Source of the DNA: Macropodus opercularis
Lineage: Eukaryota > Chordata > Actinopteri > Anabantiformes > Osphronemidae
DNA length: 64,000 nt
Direction: 5' to 3'
NCBI GenBank assembly: GCA_030770545.1
Contig: CM061097.1
Span: forward strand, 18,494,501-18,558,500
The notes under the pieces are model-generated. The model saw nothing but the letters and a program-made list of their open reading frames with translations. It made no database searches and was not told the origin of the DNA. This document shows positions 1-10,549 of the stretch, piece by piece. The stretch's first letter is position 1. Each line of letters begins with the position of its first letter. The position numbers and the translations under genes were made by a program.

Positions 1-1262
1 TTCGCTCATTGGGCCCTTGCAGGGAGTGTACTGTAGCTCATACGTTTAGGATACTACATTTCATTTGTCCGTCATTGGTGTAACACCTGCCATTATCAAA
101 CCTTAAGTTCTTCTCATTATAATTGTGCATTTCTTCAAAGTTGTATTTTAAATGTGATCCATGGCACCAATTGATATGTTGCTGTGATACTTACTGTTAT
201 CCCTAGAAAAGGCCACGTCATCTTGTCACTTTTAATGTAGTTGCTTTTTCAGGGATCGTTTTGATCCAGTATAAGTTTTAAATTCTATTAATGTTTATAG
301 ATGTGATGAATGTGTTTTTGTTTTTCCCCTGAATTCCAGGTAACACAAAAAGCAGACTCCTGCAGTGGCAGTTGAGACTGAGATGCCCCCTGCTTCCAAA
401 ACGGTTCAAACATAGAAGATGTTAATAATCAGGTAAAGAAGTAATGCCATCACTGTGGTCACAAACCATGGTTGTTGCCCTGTACTCTGTGTGGTTTCAT
501 TATAACGATAGGAAGCTGAATGTCGTACAGATTTGAGTCTGGGTTAGTTTTGTGGAAATGAGTTTGACTTGTGCTGAAGTCATAGTTAACCTGACGAACA
601 GCTGGGAAAACCTTTTACTAAATGGGTTAGATGATGAGTGAGAGTGACTGTTTACCATTTTGAGATAAAAAAAAAAGGTGTGTGACAAACAAAAAAGCAG
701 ACACTGGAAGGCTGGTTGTGATTCAACAGGAATATTGTCTTTAATAAACAAACAACTAACACAACACAAAGCACAACAACTAACTATAGACACTCGCTAT
801 GAGGATAAATAGTGAAATCATACATGTTAATAAATAAAAGTAACAATTAGTCTATAAAACAAAACAAAATCTTACCTGACTAAGTACAGAGCAAGATGGT
901 CTCTAATAACCAGAATACAAAAGCAAGACGCTGACTAACCAGAATTCAAACTAATTGATCAGATACATGAAATTACACGTGTGTTCCGTGAACCAGCTAC
1001 AAAGTCCAAAGAGACATTGCCTCAGCTGGCTGGAGAACAGAACTGCCACAGATTGAACCTTTGTAAACGTGCAAACTGCCTGTGTCATAGGTTGATGCAC
1101 CACCAGGCCACCAGAGATGCAGGGTTTTAACACAGCCCTGAAGCAGAGGGTCCCACTCCTTTTGATTCTGGAACTAGGAGTCTATTCCAGCTGTCATGTG
1201 GGTTGAGAGGAGCGGTACAGGTCGCCAGTCCAACAACCAGTGTGTTTGAACAGCTTTTCTGA
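1..1262. repeat. Segmental duplication flank, copy 1
   Basis: This stretch recurs at 32146-33431 and at 55037-56298. The 55 kb copy looks almost base-for-base identical, while the 32 kb copy has visible substitutions and small indels. All three agree up to the phrase ending near 1262, after which the 32 kb copy departs into unrelated sequence and the other two continue into the retrovirus. It holds one exon-like cassette (340-432) and AT-rich non-coding sequence. Small open frames on the minus strand here are copied along with the block and show no recognisable protein. The break near 1262 marks either the retroviral insertion edge or a rearrangement edge in the 32 kb copy. Confidence 0.85.
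340..432 (+). other. Exon-like cassette, 93-bp form
   Basis: A pyrimidine-rich tract and CCTGAATTCCAG lie directly upstream, as at a splice acceptor, and AATAATCAG|GTAAAG follows, as at a splice donor. The cassette recurs at 30409-30479, 32511-32603, 53312-53388 and 55376-55468 with the same boundaries. Retained acceptor and donor signals in five copies suggest an exon of a duplicated, perhaps non-coding, transcript. Its protein is not recognised and the reading frame is not the same in all copies. Confidence 0.4.
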
Positions 1263-1877
1263 TATCTGATACCTTTCCTTCTTTCTCATAGCAAAGGGAG
1301 GTAGGGAGATACTGTTTAGTTAAAATAGTTTTACAGCATGGGCCATGGCCATGAGAGCATGGCAGCAGAATTTTGATTTGCTTTGTTTCTGTTTCTGTTT
1401 CGTCGGAGGGGTCACTGACGGTGGAAAGACGTCTCCCTGAGCGCAGCTCAGCCTCAACCTCTACAAAAACAGAGTGAGACATGCTGTAAGGCATCACCTC
1501 TTATCTCCATCGGACGGATCCTACAAACTCAAAATTACTTATCAACAGGGAAACCTGGTGAGTCATTGACATATTTGCTTCTCATGTGTCCTGGGGAAAG
1601 TGTTAATTAGTGAACACTATAATATGACACTGATATGAGTGTTAATCAGTGAACACTATAATATGTCACTGATATGAGTGTCAATCAGTGAACACTATAA
1701 TATGTCACTGATATGAGTGTTAATCAGTGAACACTATAATATGTCACTGATATGAGTGTTAATCAGTGAACACTATAATATGTCACTGATATGAGTGTTA
1801 GTCGGTGAACACTTTGATTTGGCATCGAACTTTCACAGAGACGTCTGTGACTGTACAACTACGCGTAGTGCTGCACC
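1263..1877 (+). other. Retroviral leader region, no LTR recognised
   Basis: This is the interval between the duplication flank and the gag start. A good splice-donor match (CTG|GTGAGT) lies at 1555-1563, where a retroviral leader would carry the donor for a spliced env message. A 39-bp minisatellite fills 1600-1813. I could not identify a 5' LTR, a primer-binding site or a TATA box with confidence, so the 5' boundary of the provirus is unresolved. Confidence 0.4.
1600..1813. repeat. 39-bp minisatellite in retroviral leader (copy 1)
   Basis: Units start at 1600, 1639, 1678, 1717, 1756 and a partial one at 1795, giving an exact 39-bp period. Each full central unit contains the inverted repeat ATCAGTG ... 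CACTGAT around an AT-rich 15-nt loop, so a single strand could fold into a small hairpin per unit. The units are nearly identical, with changes in the first and last. The array is copied at 56636-56849. Confidence 0.9.
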
Positions 1878-3487
1878 ATGGGGAGCAGTTACGGTAAAGC
1901 TGGCTTGGAGCCACAGGGTCCCAGTGTGGATATCATGTCATATCAATTGACATTTTGGGTGACAAACTGAAAGAAGACGAACAAAGGTTGAGAAAAATAA
2001 ACATTTTGAAGTCAAAAAATTTAGATAATGTGGAAAAGCATAGAAAATGTTGGCAACAATGGAAAAATGAAGCTGAAACTAGAGAGAGAAAACAATTGCA
2101 AAAGGAAATGACTACGGTAGAACAGAGAATCATTCTTCACCCTGCAAACAGCCACCACCATACTGTCCCAGTGCGTCTTCTCTTTATCCGCAGATCACTG
2201 TGCTGAAGCTGGAGCCAGACCTGGATTCCTGCCCGTCTGTCCTGCAACCACAACAACAACAACAGCAACCAGACACGTCTGTTCTGCAACCGCAACAACA
2301 ACCACAGCTGCTTCAAAGTCCTGTGTTACCACCACTACAACTACAACTACAGCAACTTCCAGTTCACCTCACACCCTGCTCCCGATTCAACCACAGAAGA
2401 AGTGCACGGAGCTGCAGGAGGAGCAGGTTCCACTGCAGACACAGGTGTGGACGGCCGACACTTCAGCCCGATTGTGAAAAGAACCAGACAGGCCAACACT
2501 GGTTCAGTTATGACCATGCCTATGGTAGAGGTCGCAGGGCCACAAGGAACACAGCTTGTGTTCCTCCCCTGGATGGACGATGATGTCAGAAATGCTGGAC
2601 AGAATCTGCCTGATCCATATCTGTCCGGTACAGACTTTTCCGATGCCCTTGGTGATTTCTGCAGAGAGTTTCGCCCAACAGGTGCTGGATTCCGCCTGCT
2701 GCTGACATTTAAATTCAAGCCAGGAGAGATGTACAAACTTAACGAACGTCTGCCAGATTCCCACATCCACAGTGTCGCACCAACATGGACTGATGAGGCC
2801 AACGACCTGTACCATGCTGCAGTAGAGAGAAGCAAAAAACTTGCATTCCCTGTCAGAATGAACATTGGGAAAGTCACGAGCTGCAGACAACAAGACGGAG
2901 AATCTGTGGATGATTTCCTACATCGCCTAAAGGAGGCATTCATCAGACACGGGGGAATGGTCCCACCTGATCAGCCTGGCGATAACCCCAGTGCCTGGGA
3001 AATGCACCTAACTGACTATTTCCTGAAGGGCCTTTTACCCGAAGTGGCAAAGCTGACCCGTCAGACCTGCATCGGTGCTGATACTGGAGCGAGATTGGAG
3101 AACGATCAACGTCATGCAGATCATGCTTTCCAGCAACTGTTGCGACAGAAAGAAGAAAAGGAAAATAAAGACAGAAAAGATTTACATCTGGCAGCTGGAA
3201 CCATGTATCAGGCAATCGCACAACAGAACCGCGGTCGGGGAAGAGGCTACACCAGAGGAGGACGAGGTCGCGCAGGCCAAAAAGGACATGGCCGAGGAAC
3301 CGGACAATCCACTGGTGTCCGTACTGCAAGGAAGAGGGACACAGACCAGCTGACTGTCCGCAGAATGTTTCTGCAGGGGCAGACTGACGGGTGGGGAACC
3401 GGTGACGGTGTAGCTGAGGCTGAGGAGGGAGGTGATTGCACTGACACACACACACATTTTGGAATGTTTGATGAATTTAGAAAGTAG
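1878..3487 (+). pseudogene. gag: Endogenous retrovirus gag, frameshifted (copy 1)
   Basis: A structural polyprotein gene of a class I retrovirus, now broken. The start ATG at 1878 sits in CACCATGG and gives a Gly-2 N-terminus (MGSS), as expected of a myristoylated matrix, but this frame stops at 1968. A lysine/glutamate-rich helical stretch continues in a second frame (1955-2206), followed by a Gln/Pro-rich segment (2200-2400). The capsid is read well from about 2402 to 3240. It includes the PMVEVAGPQG start region and a major-homology-like block with GESVDDFLHRLKEAF. An Arg/Gly-rich nucleocapsid follows. The zinc knuckle (CX2CX4HX4C, 3316-3357) lies in a different frame from capsid, and that frame stops at 3385. 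At least three frame changes rule out one Gag product. Confidence 0.85.
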
Positions 3488-4267
3488 AATGAAAACACCA
3501 CAAGGCATCTATGTGCACCTGACTGAACCACACATGCAATGTCCAGAAATGGTTTTAACAATAAATGGGGAGCAAATCACTTTTCTTGTAGACAGTGGAG
3601 CTACACGCTCTGTGATGACGTCCTCAAGCCTTAAAACTGCACCAAGAATGACTGGGAATTATGTTTATAGTGTTGGGGCTTCGGGTATAACAGTACAATA
3701 CTTTTAACCAAACCTTTGACATGTCTTACTCCAGATGGTACCACATTCAAGCAGGCTTTCATGTTTTCTGATTTGTGCCCGATAAATTTGCTAGGGAGAG
3801 ATCTAATGATCAAACTGGGCATTTCTCTGACCTCATCCCCAGAGGGATTGAAGGTCACCTCAGATGCGAACACAGACCCAGAGGGAGTGTTTGTGCTCTG
3901 TGGAGTGAGTGATTTACTGTATGCGTATGAGTGGAAGCTGCAGCAGTCTGTCTTGTGTGAGCAGTTAATGTCTACAGCGCATGCGTTAGTTAACCCAGAA
4001 GCAACAGACTATATGGATCCAGAAGACTTACACTGTGCCATTCATGTGTCACAGGGCTCAGATAAACAATTCGAGCAGCAATGGACGACTGCGTTGTCTG
4101 ACAAACTGACCACAGGTTATCTGTACTGGACAGAGCATGACTGTGCGTCTCTCTCACTCTCCCACCACAGTTGGACAAACTGTATGATGTGTTTTCCACT
4201 GTACCGCACATATCTCTCACCAAAAGCAGGTCTGCTGACTGGAGAGACTTGGGACGACTTGCGTTAA
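3432..4267 (+). pseudogene. pro: Retroviral protease and start of pol, frameshifted (copy 1)
   Basis: An aspartic protease domain is split over two frames. The first frame carries the active-site motif LVDSGAT, with the Asp codon at 3591, and stops at 3705. The second frame, open from about 3716, carries the C-terminal protease motif LLGRDL that normally follows the flap, then the linker into reverse transcriptase. The linker frame ends at 4267 and overlaps the reverse transcriptase frame beginning near 4171. The order gag-pro-RT is that of a normal retrovirus. The frame changes match in the 55 kb copy, so they predate the duplication. Confidence 0.8.
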
Positions 4268-6066
4268 GATGCAGACGTCTGACTGATTGGCAAAGTAGAC
4301 CTGAGGAAACGGTTTCCTATTCACCCATTGGTAGAGTATACAGACAGTGTTTCACTTCTATCATACACACAACTCGTGTGGTGATTCCATTTCCTCAATC
4401 TGAGCATCACACATCTTGCCACACGTTGCTCACTGACACAGAGCTAACATCAACTCCTGCTTTAGCAGAAGAGCCACACACACTGTGGGCCAGACACAAA
4501 TACGATGTGGGCCTGATCCGTAACTGTGAACCAGTTGTGGTTACGCCTAAAACCACATACAGGCCATGTGCAAAACAGTATCCACTCAGACAGGAGGCCA
4601 TAGACGGCATAACTCCAGTCTTTAACTCACTGACAGGAGCAGGCGTTATCGTACCATGTGACTACAGGCCCTGCTGCTCACCCATCTTTCCTGTGAAGAA
4701 AGTCAGAGACAAAGGTCGACCCACTGAATGGAGATTTGTGCAGGATCTACAGGCAGTAAATGCTGCAGTTCAACCCAGAGCCAATAATGGGCCTAATCCT
4801 TACACTTTGTTATCACAGGTTCCTCCTGATGCTAAATGGTTTTCCGTTGTTGACTTGGCAAATGCTTGTCCCTGTTCATCCAGACAGTCACTTCTGGTTT
4901 GTGTGTCCATGTGGACATGGACCAGACTTTGCCAGAGGTATGAGGAGTCCCCCACAATTTTTAATGAGGCATTGAGACACAGTCTCAAACATCTTTCTCT
5001 CATGCCAGGAATTGCTTTGTTGCAATATGTGGATGATATCATTATCTGCAGCCCCACAAAGGACCAGTGTGAAAGAGACACAGTGACAGCTGAGGGCCAC
5101 AAAGTTAGTTTGTCTAAACTACAGTTCGTCCAAGAGGAAGTAACTTTCTTGGGACATGTTATCACAGCAGCTGGCAAATCTCTCTCTCCTAACAGGATTG
5201 AAGCTATTCAGACCATCCCAAGGCCGCTCACCAAACGACAGATGATGTCTTTCCTGGGAATGTGTTCATATTGTCGAAACTTTATTCCTACTTATTCTGT
5301 TCTTGAAGCACCTCTGAGTGAACTCATTCATGGAAAATCACTGCAATCTCATGACAAAGTTCACTGGACTCCTGAGGCAGAGACAGCTTTTGTAAACTTA
5401 AAGCTCACTTTACAGACTGCACCAACTTTGGGTCTTCCTGATCCTACCCAACCGTTTGTTCAGATGGTGGATGAAAAAGACAGGTGCATGGTGTCTGTCC
5501 TGCTACAAAAGCATGGTGGGAAATTAAGACCAGTAGCTTATTTCTCTGCTAAACTTGATCCTGTGGCAGCCGGACTCCCTCGCTGCCTGAGAGCGGTGGC
5601 AGCCGCTGAAAAGGCCGTGTTGGCCTCCAGAGACATCGTTGGATATTCTGATCTTTTGTTGATGGTTCCTCATTCTGTTTCTCTAATTCTGCTTGAACAG
5701 AAAACATCTCACTTGTCGGCCGCTCGCTGGTTACGATACCACACAGTCCTGTTGGACATGCCTAACATTACAGTTAAACGTTGCACTATCCTGAATCCAG
5801 CTACTTTGCTGCCCACCCCTGACGATGGTGAACCTCATGACTGTGTTGCTTCTCTCCAGCAGGTGTGTTCACCAAGACCTGACCTGCAGGAGACTCCTTT
5901 GACTAACCCTGATCTTGTGCTTTTCACAGATGGCTCTTCTTCCAGGGACCCTGATACTGGCTCCTCGTGTGGGCTATGCAGTTTGCACAGAGCACGACGT
6001 TCTCCAGTCCGGCCCCCTGCCATCTCACCTCTCTGCACAAGTGGCAGAGCTGGTAGCACTCACTGA
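4171..6066 (+). pseudogene. pol: Retroviral reverse transcriptase and start of RNase H, defective (copy 1)
   Basis: A long open frame holds most of a class I retroviral reverse transcriptase. Visible are the fingers region, the domain A motif VVDLANA, the catalytic YVDD box (5026-5037), the thumb/connection with FLGHVITAAGK, and the first RNase H motif FTDGSS with its Asp codon at 5929. Between domain A and the LCQ region the protein is scrambled. The expected palm segment PVHPDSHFWF is readable only in another frame at 4868-4900, so small indels on either side shifted and then restored the frame. After 5950 the RNase H continues in another frame. Despite 631 codons, this is not a functional polymerase. 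Confidence 0.85.
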
Positions 6067-6193
6067 AGCTGTCACTATTTGGATTGATTCTAAATACGCT
6101 TTCAGTGTAACGCATGACTTTGGAAACACAGAAACGTCCTTAAATCAGACGGACAGCCCATTTCCCATCGGGACAAGGTGTCTGACCTCTTAG
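5915..6193 (+). pseudogene. pol: RNase H domain, middle part (copy 1)
   Basis: This frame continues the RNase H domain begun in the upstream frame. It carries the acidic helix AELVALTEA (Glu codon at 6047) and the IDSKYAF motif (Asp codon at 6086), the second and third catalytic positions. Compared with the 55 kb copy, 24 bp are missing after ALTEA, an in-frame loss of eight codons. The domain then changes frame again near 6180. Confidence 0.75.
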
Positions 6194-6618
6194 AGGCTAT
6201 CCTTTTACCTAAACACGTTGCTGTCTGCAAGTGCACTGCTCATACGACGGGAACTGACTCTGTGTCCTCAGGTAACCGTAGGGTGGATGCAGCTGCTCAG
6301 ACAGCCTCACTTCTACTCCTCCCTCTTACAGCTGTTTCCATCACCTCCTCTGTTCCACCTGACTCCCTCTCTGCACTTCAATCTTTTTCAACTCCACAGG
6401 AACGGACTCAGTGGAAGACGAGCAGAGCTGAGTTCCGTGATGATGTGTGGTGGGGACCTGATGGTAAACCGTGTTTGCTTAAACACTTTTTTCCTCATTT
6501 TGCTAAGTTGACACATGGCTTGGATCATGTGTCAAAGGGAGGGATGGTGAAAGCGTTAACTCAGCACTGGTTTACAAAAGGGTTTTGCATTTACGCACAG
6601 AAATTCTGCCAAGCGTGA
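6178..6618 (+). pseudogene. pol: RNase H C-terminus and integrase zinc-binding domain (copy 1)
   Basis: The frame opens with the end of RNase H (a HTTGTD-type stretch and GNRRVDAAAQ). A proline/serine-rich linker and the integrase N-terminal domain follow, with the paired histidines in LTHGLDHVSKGG and the start of the cysteine pair in AQKFCQ. A stop at 6616-6618 falls inside the cysteine pair. The same stop is present at 61676-61678 in the second copy. Confidence 0.75.
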
Positions 6619-6815
6619 TCTAAAATACACACAACACAGGTCGTAAGCAACACCAACCGTTAGCAGCACATCCACAGCCGACCAGATCATTTGAACACAT
6701 GGATTTCATTGAACTCACTCCATGTCAGAGAAAGAAGTATTGTCTCACCATTGTAGACATGTGGTCTAAATGGATTGAAGTGTCTCTAGTGGCACAGTGG
6801 ATACAAGCATAACCA
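6619..6815 (+). pseudogene. pol: Integrase catalytic core, internally deleted (copy 1)
   Basis: The first catalytic aspartate region (MDFIELTPC, codon at 6702) and the following strand (IVDMWSKW) are readable in frame 3. After a few more codons there is a stop (TAA, 6810-6812), and the next readable sequence is already the C-terminal part. The part of the core that normally carries the second Asp (DNG motif) and the catalytic Glu is missing, so this integrase cannot be active. The 55 kb copy has the same deletion, but the stop there is TGA. Confidence 0.75.
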
Positions 6816-7277
6816 GTGGTGATGATGTACATGAGAATGAGACAAAGGTGTAGGGGGAATTTAAGTCCTTTTGAGATCATGTTTGGAAAGAACCCACACA
6901 TGGGAATAGATCCCACTGAGAGGCCGTTACCATCCACTTCACTTTGTGAAGATGACATGTTACAGTACTGTAAGTCTTTGTCTGCCGTTCTCTCTCAGAT
7001 CTCTCAGCAGGTGACAGCAGCTTTACCAGTTCCAGCACAAGGGCCACTACACTCTCTGGAACCAGGCGACTGGATTGTGGTACGAGAACATCGCCCTAAA
7101 CACTGGAAGGCACGCAAGTGGGTTGGACCCTTCCAGGTGCTACTGACTACGCATACGGCAGTGAAGGTTGCAGAGAGGGCGACGTGGATCCATGCGAGCC
7201 ACTGCAGGAAGGTCCCGGAGCCAGTAGATGACTTCTCACCAGCTGTCCACCAGCACGAGGGCTGGGATCAGCAGTAA
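6816..7277 (+). pseudogene. pol: Integrase C-terminal domain (copy 1)
   Basis: The end of the pol gene is open to a stop at 7275-7277. It shows NLSPFEIMFG (end of the core), then the SH3-like DNA-binding domain with PGDWIVVREHRPKHW and KWVGPFQVLLTT and an ATWIHASHCRKVP ending. These are features of class I retroviral integrases. In such viruses the env start overlaps or closely follows this point; here only a decayed env-leader-like stretch follows. Confidence 0.8.
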
Positions 7278-7700
7278 CACCCTTGTTCTACGAGGGGCGG
7301 CGTTGACCAGCACAGTGGGAGAGACACGTTGAGTGTTTCTCCACTGCACCGGTGAAAACACTTTAGCATAGCACATACTGCACACACTGAGAAAACAAAT
7401 ACACAGTGGTACCACCTACGAGGGATGTCAGCGCTACACATCTGTACAGTGCAGTAGTGTCTCTAGTGACAAAGGAGGGAAACCTAACAGTGACAACAAC
7501 TCCCTAAGACTCTACAAAGACCAGTTGCTCGGGTGAACTCCATACAAACTGGTTGGCTATTGCACTGGCATCGTGGACCAGGACAGGACAACGCCCATAA
7601 CATCAGCATCTTGGTAGGATCCGCTTGGACCGAGCACTAACACAACAACAGAGAACTGTGAGAGACATTGTGTGAACTGTGGGACTTTGCTTAATAAGTC
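7278..7700 (+). pseudogene. Env-leader-like remnant after pol (copy 1)
   Basis: No long open frame is left, but the sequence aligns by eye with the reverse strand of 28885-29298, 51612-52026 and 16979-17345. Two well-matching blocks are around GTTGACCAGCACAGTGGGAG and around ACACATCTGTACAGTGCA ... GGGAAACCTAAC. The position directly after integrase is where env begins, so this is most likely the decayed 5' part of env. No transmembrane subunit or fusion-peptide-like stretch was found downstream. Confidence 0.5.
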
Positions 7701-9370
7701 ACAGTTATAACCTTGCTAATCCTTTGTTTGTTCCTAAAGTTCTACATAAAGCTTTGAGATGAACAGAGAACCGTGGTATAGGTATGTATTTCATGTAGTG
7801 TTTTTAGAGGAAAGTTTGAAGCGGGAAAAGAGGAAGTTGGCAAGAAAAGATAAAGGCAGGGAAAGAGATTCATCAAGGAGACGTCACCGCTACAGGAATC
7901 TGAGACCAGCCTAACAACTAACCAGCTGCAGGACAACTCTGAGGTGGAGGAAGAAAAGACTCTCTGATCTCTGTGCAGGACTTAGACCAAGACTCAGACT
8001 AATACTACTGATTACAGGCACCAGAAGACAAGACAAAAGAACCAAATGCTGAGTGAAAACTGGAAGGTGTTGGTCTGCAGTGAACTGGGAGATGGATGAG
8101 CAGCTGCTGACTCTGTGAACAGTTCTCACATACAGGACAAACTCTATGTCACAGTGACTAATGTTCAGAGTAGTTTCACATCCAGAAGGTTTCTTTATGT
8201 CCCACAAGGCAAAGAAGAATCATTAGGAGAGAGAGAGAGATTTTCAGATTCCATAGGAAAAGAAGACGTCTGACATGTAATAATTAGATCAATAAGTCTA
8301 TGATTTCTAAAATGCATCACATGTTCTCAGCAGATATTAATGATGATATTAAGGATGACCAGAGAAGTGATTAGTGTAGACGTCTCAGGTCTGTGTCTAC
8401 AGGAACAGATAATATTTGACGCCTCCACCCCGTCCTGTCTGAACCTACACCAAAGGGTTCATTGGCTTTGGAACCGTGAGGGAGCAGTTTTAACGTCTTC
8501 TGCTAGATTTTGTGTCGGTACTTTATTGATTAGCAACTGGGTGTAAATGTAGAGGCTTCATGTTGGAAATCCTGACTCACGTATTTGGGATTTGCTTAAA
8601 CTTTAAGGGTTAATATGTGTTGTTTTGGCCAGATTGTTCCTGCGGAGGGTGAAATAATTAGGTTCTACTATTGACGCATCCTAGAAGTATTGGATCTGCC
8701 TAAATTCTTACCAAAAATGAATGTGATGTCCTATTTGGTGTTTAGAAGGATATTGCTGTCCATGGATTAGTGACTTTGATGAGATCTCCAGTCCCATAGA
8801 ACAACATACATGGGATTGTTTTTGTGACCATAACTGACTTTTTGACTTGACTCCTGACTTGTGACCCTTTTGTTTTGTTTTGTTTTGTTTTCTTTTTAAA
8901 CAAATGTTATATGTGAGCTAATGATTTTTCAAATGTTTTACAGACTCTCTGAAGGACCATGAAGTGAAAGTGAAAGTGATGAAGTGAAAATTGAAACAGA
9001 AAGGTTTTATAATAAAAAATTATTGAAAGCACTGAACAGTTTTAAATTGTTGTTACTGTTCATGCAGACTTGTCTTAGTAAATGGGTTAGTGTTGGGATA
9101 AAGATGATAATCAAATTTCTAAATAAAATGCAATTAGAATTCATTCATATCAGAATTAAATCTTGAAAATGTTCTGACAAAACGAGAGAAATGAAATATT
9201 GAAGAAAATATTTTGAAAAAGCCACTTTACCAGTTGGACTTGACTTAATTTGATCTGATAAATACCTGAAAGTAATCTCAACATCTGACCTCCAGAGCTG
9301 AAGTTTAAGTGCAGAGTATATGAAATAGATGAGAACTGAATGATTAGAGCCCTCAAATCATTAGTTATGA
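7701..9370. other. Non-coding stretch after retrovirus copy 1
   Basis: No recognisable gene. It includes a purine-rich (GA)n run at about 8226-8241, which could be a relic polypurine tract although no LTR follows, and a TTTTG repeat at about 8866-8890. Most of it (to about 8960) is duplicated at 62761-64000. The main visible difference is a 7-bp indel near 8267. Confidence 0.6.
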
Positions 9371-9374
9371 ACAC

Positions 9375-10549
9375 TTGGAAAAGAAAGGGTTTACTAAACT
9401 CCCCTCGGGCGTCTGGGTGGACCAGCAGGGTTTCCCAGTACGACCGAAGTCCATCTTCCCCAAATTGACTCATGGTCCTGACCATGTGTCAAAAGGGGGG
9501 GTGTTGGATATTTTAAATAGATTGTCTTATGCACCAGGTTTCTCAACCTATGCTGAAGACTTTTGTAAAAGATGTGTAATTTGTGCTACTAACAATGTTG
9601 TCAGAACTGCAGAAATGTCCACAACAGCACATCCACAACCTGAAGGTCCATTTAAACATTTAATGATGTATTTTATTGAGTTGACTCCATGTGCTGGTTC
9701 CAAATATGGCCTAGTCATAATAGACATGTTCTCAAAATGGATCCAGTGTTTCCCATCAGAAATGCTTCTGCTGTCTCAGTAGCAGGCATCAGCAGAAGTG
9801 ATCCCAAGGTGGGGCTTGCCTTCAAGATTAAGTAGTGATAATGGCTCACATTTTGTAAATAATGTTGTACAAAGTGTGTCAGAGAGCCTGCAGATAAATC
9901 TGAAGACATACTGTGCCAACCATCCAGCAAGTGGTGGTGCAGTGCAAAGAGCAAATCACACTCTGAAAACAAAAATGAATGACTGAAATGCAGTTGTCAT
10001 GGGTTAAAGTTTTACCGTTGGCCTTAATGTTTATGCGGGTCGTCCACATAAAGCAACTGGACTTTGTCCTTATGAAATTGTCATGGGGCGACCTATGCGA
10101 ATGACCAACACACCTTTTCCTCAAAATAAGTTAAGCTTAACAGGGATGGATGACGAAACCAGACTCTTAAGCTCATGTTCCCCAAGGTTGAAGCAGCCCT
10201 CCCTGAGCCTGCAGTTGATGAACTACACAACATCCAGCCTGGGGACTGGATCGTGGTGAAGGATCTCAGACGGAAGCGCTGGACAGGACCATACCAAGTA
10301 TTGCTAACCACCCTGCAGTCCGGATTGCCGAGAGGGACACGTGGATCTGTGCGTCCCACTGCAAAACCTTTCCCCACGATGCTTCAGACGAGACACCCAC
10401 AGGGAGCAGATAAGGAGACATTGCTAAGACGCAAGAGACAACTGTATGAACAATCTAACTGGAAACCGTGGGGATTTGACATAGATTCCCTATTATCTGA
10501 CAATGCTGTCTCTTCAAACAGTTGGTACTCATACATCCAGTGGCAGTAG
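9375..10549 (+). pseudogene. Second retroelement integrase fragment, defective
   Basis: A separate, more diverged class I retroviral integrase. The zinc-binding domain is complete (histidines in LTHGPDHVSKGG, cysteines in CKRCVIC), followed by the core in two frames. The first catalytic Asp position is Tyr (YFIELTPC). The second is retained in SSDNGSHF. The catalytic Glu position is Gln (GAVQRANHTLK). The first frame stops at 9780 and the second at 9984. The C-terminal domain (QPGDWIVVKDLRRKRW, GPYQVLLTT) is in yet another frame from 10175, with an unrecognised tail to 10549. It is a different family member from the 1.9-7.3 kb provirus. There is no RT or gag beside it. Confidence 0.75.

Noticed and set aside
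500..1497. Minus-strand frames in the flank (97, 60 and 107 codons)
   Set aside because: Identical in the 55 kb copy only because of duplication, disrupted in the 32 kb copy, and no motif.
1263..1600. 5' LTR of the provirus
   Set aside because: No direct-repeat partner downstream of pol, no TG...CA ends and no primer-binding site could be identified.
2347..2943. Minus-strand open frames under gag (also 2504-2893, 2943-3455, 57383-57979)
   Set aside because: They are shadows of the capsid frame without recognisable protein character.
8226..8241. Polypurine tract of the provirus
   Set aside because: The GA run is suitable, but no LTR-like sequence or TG start follows and no matching 5' LTR was found.
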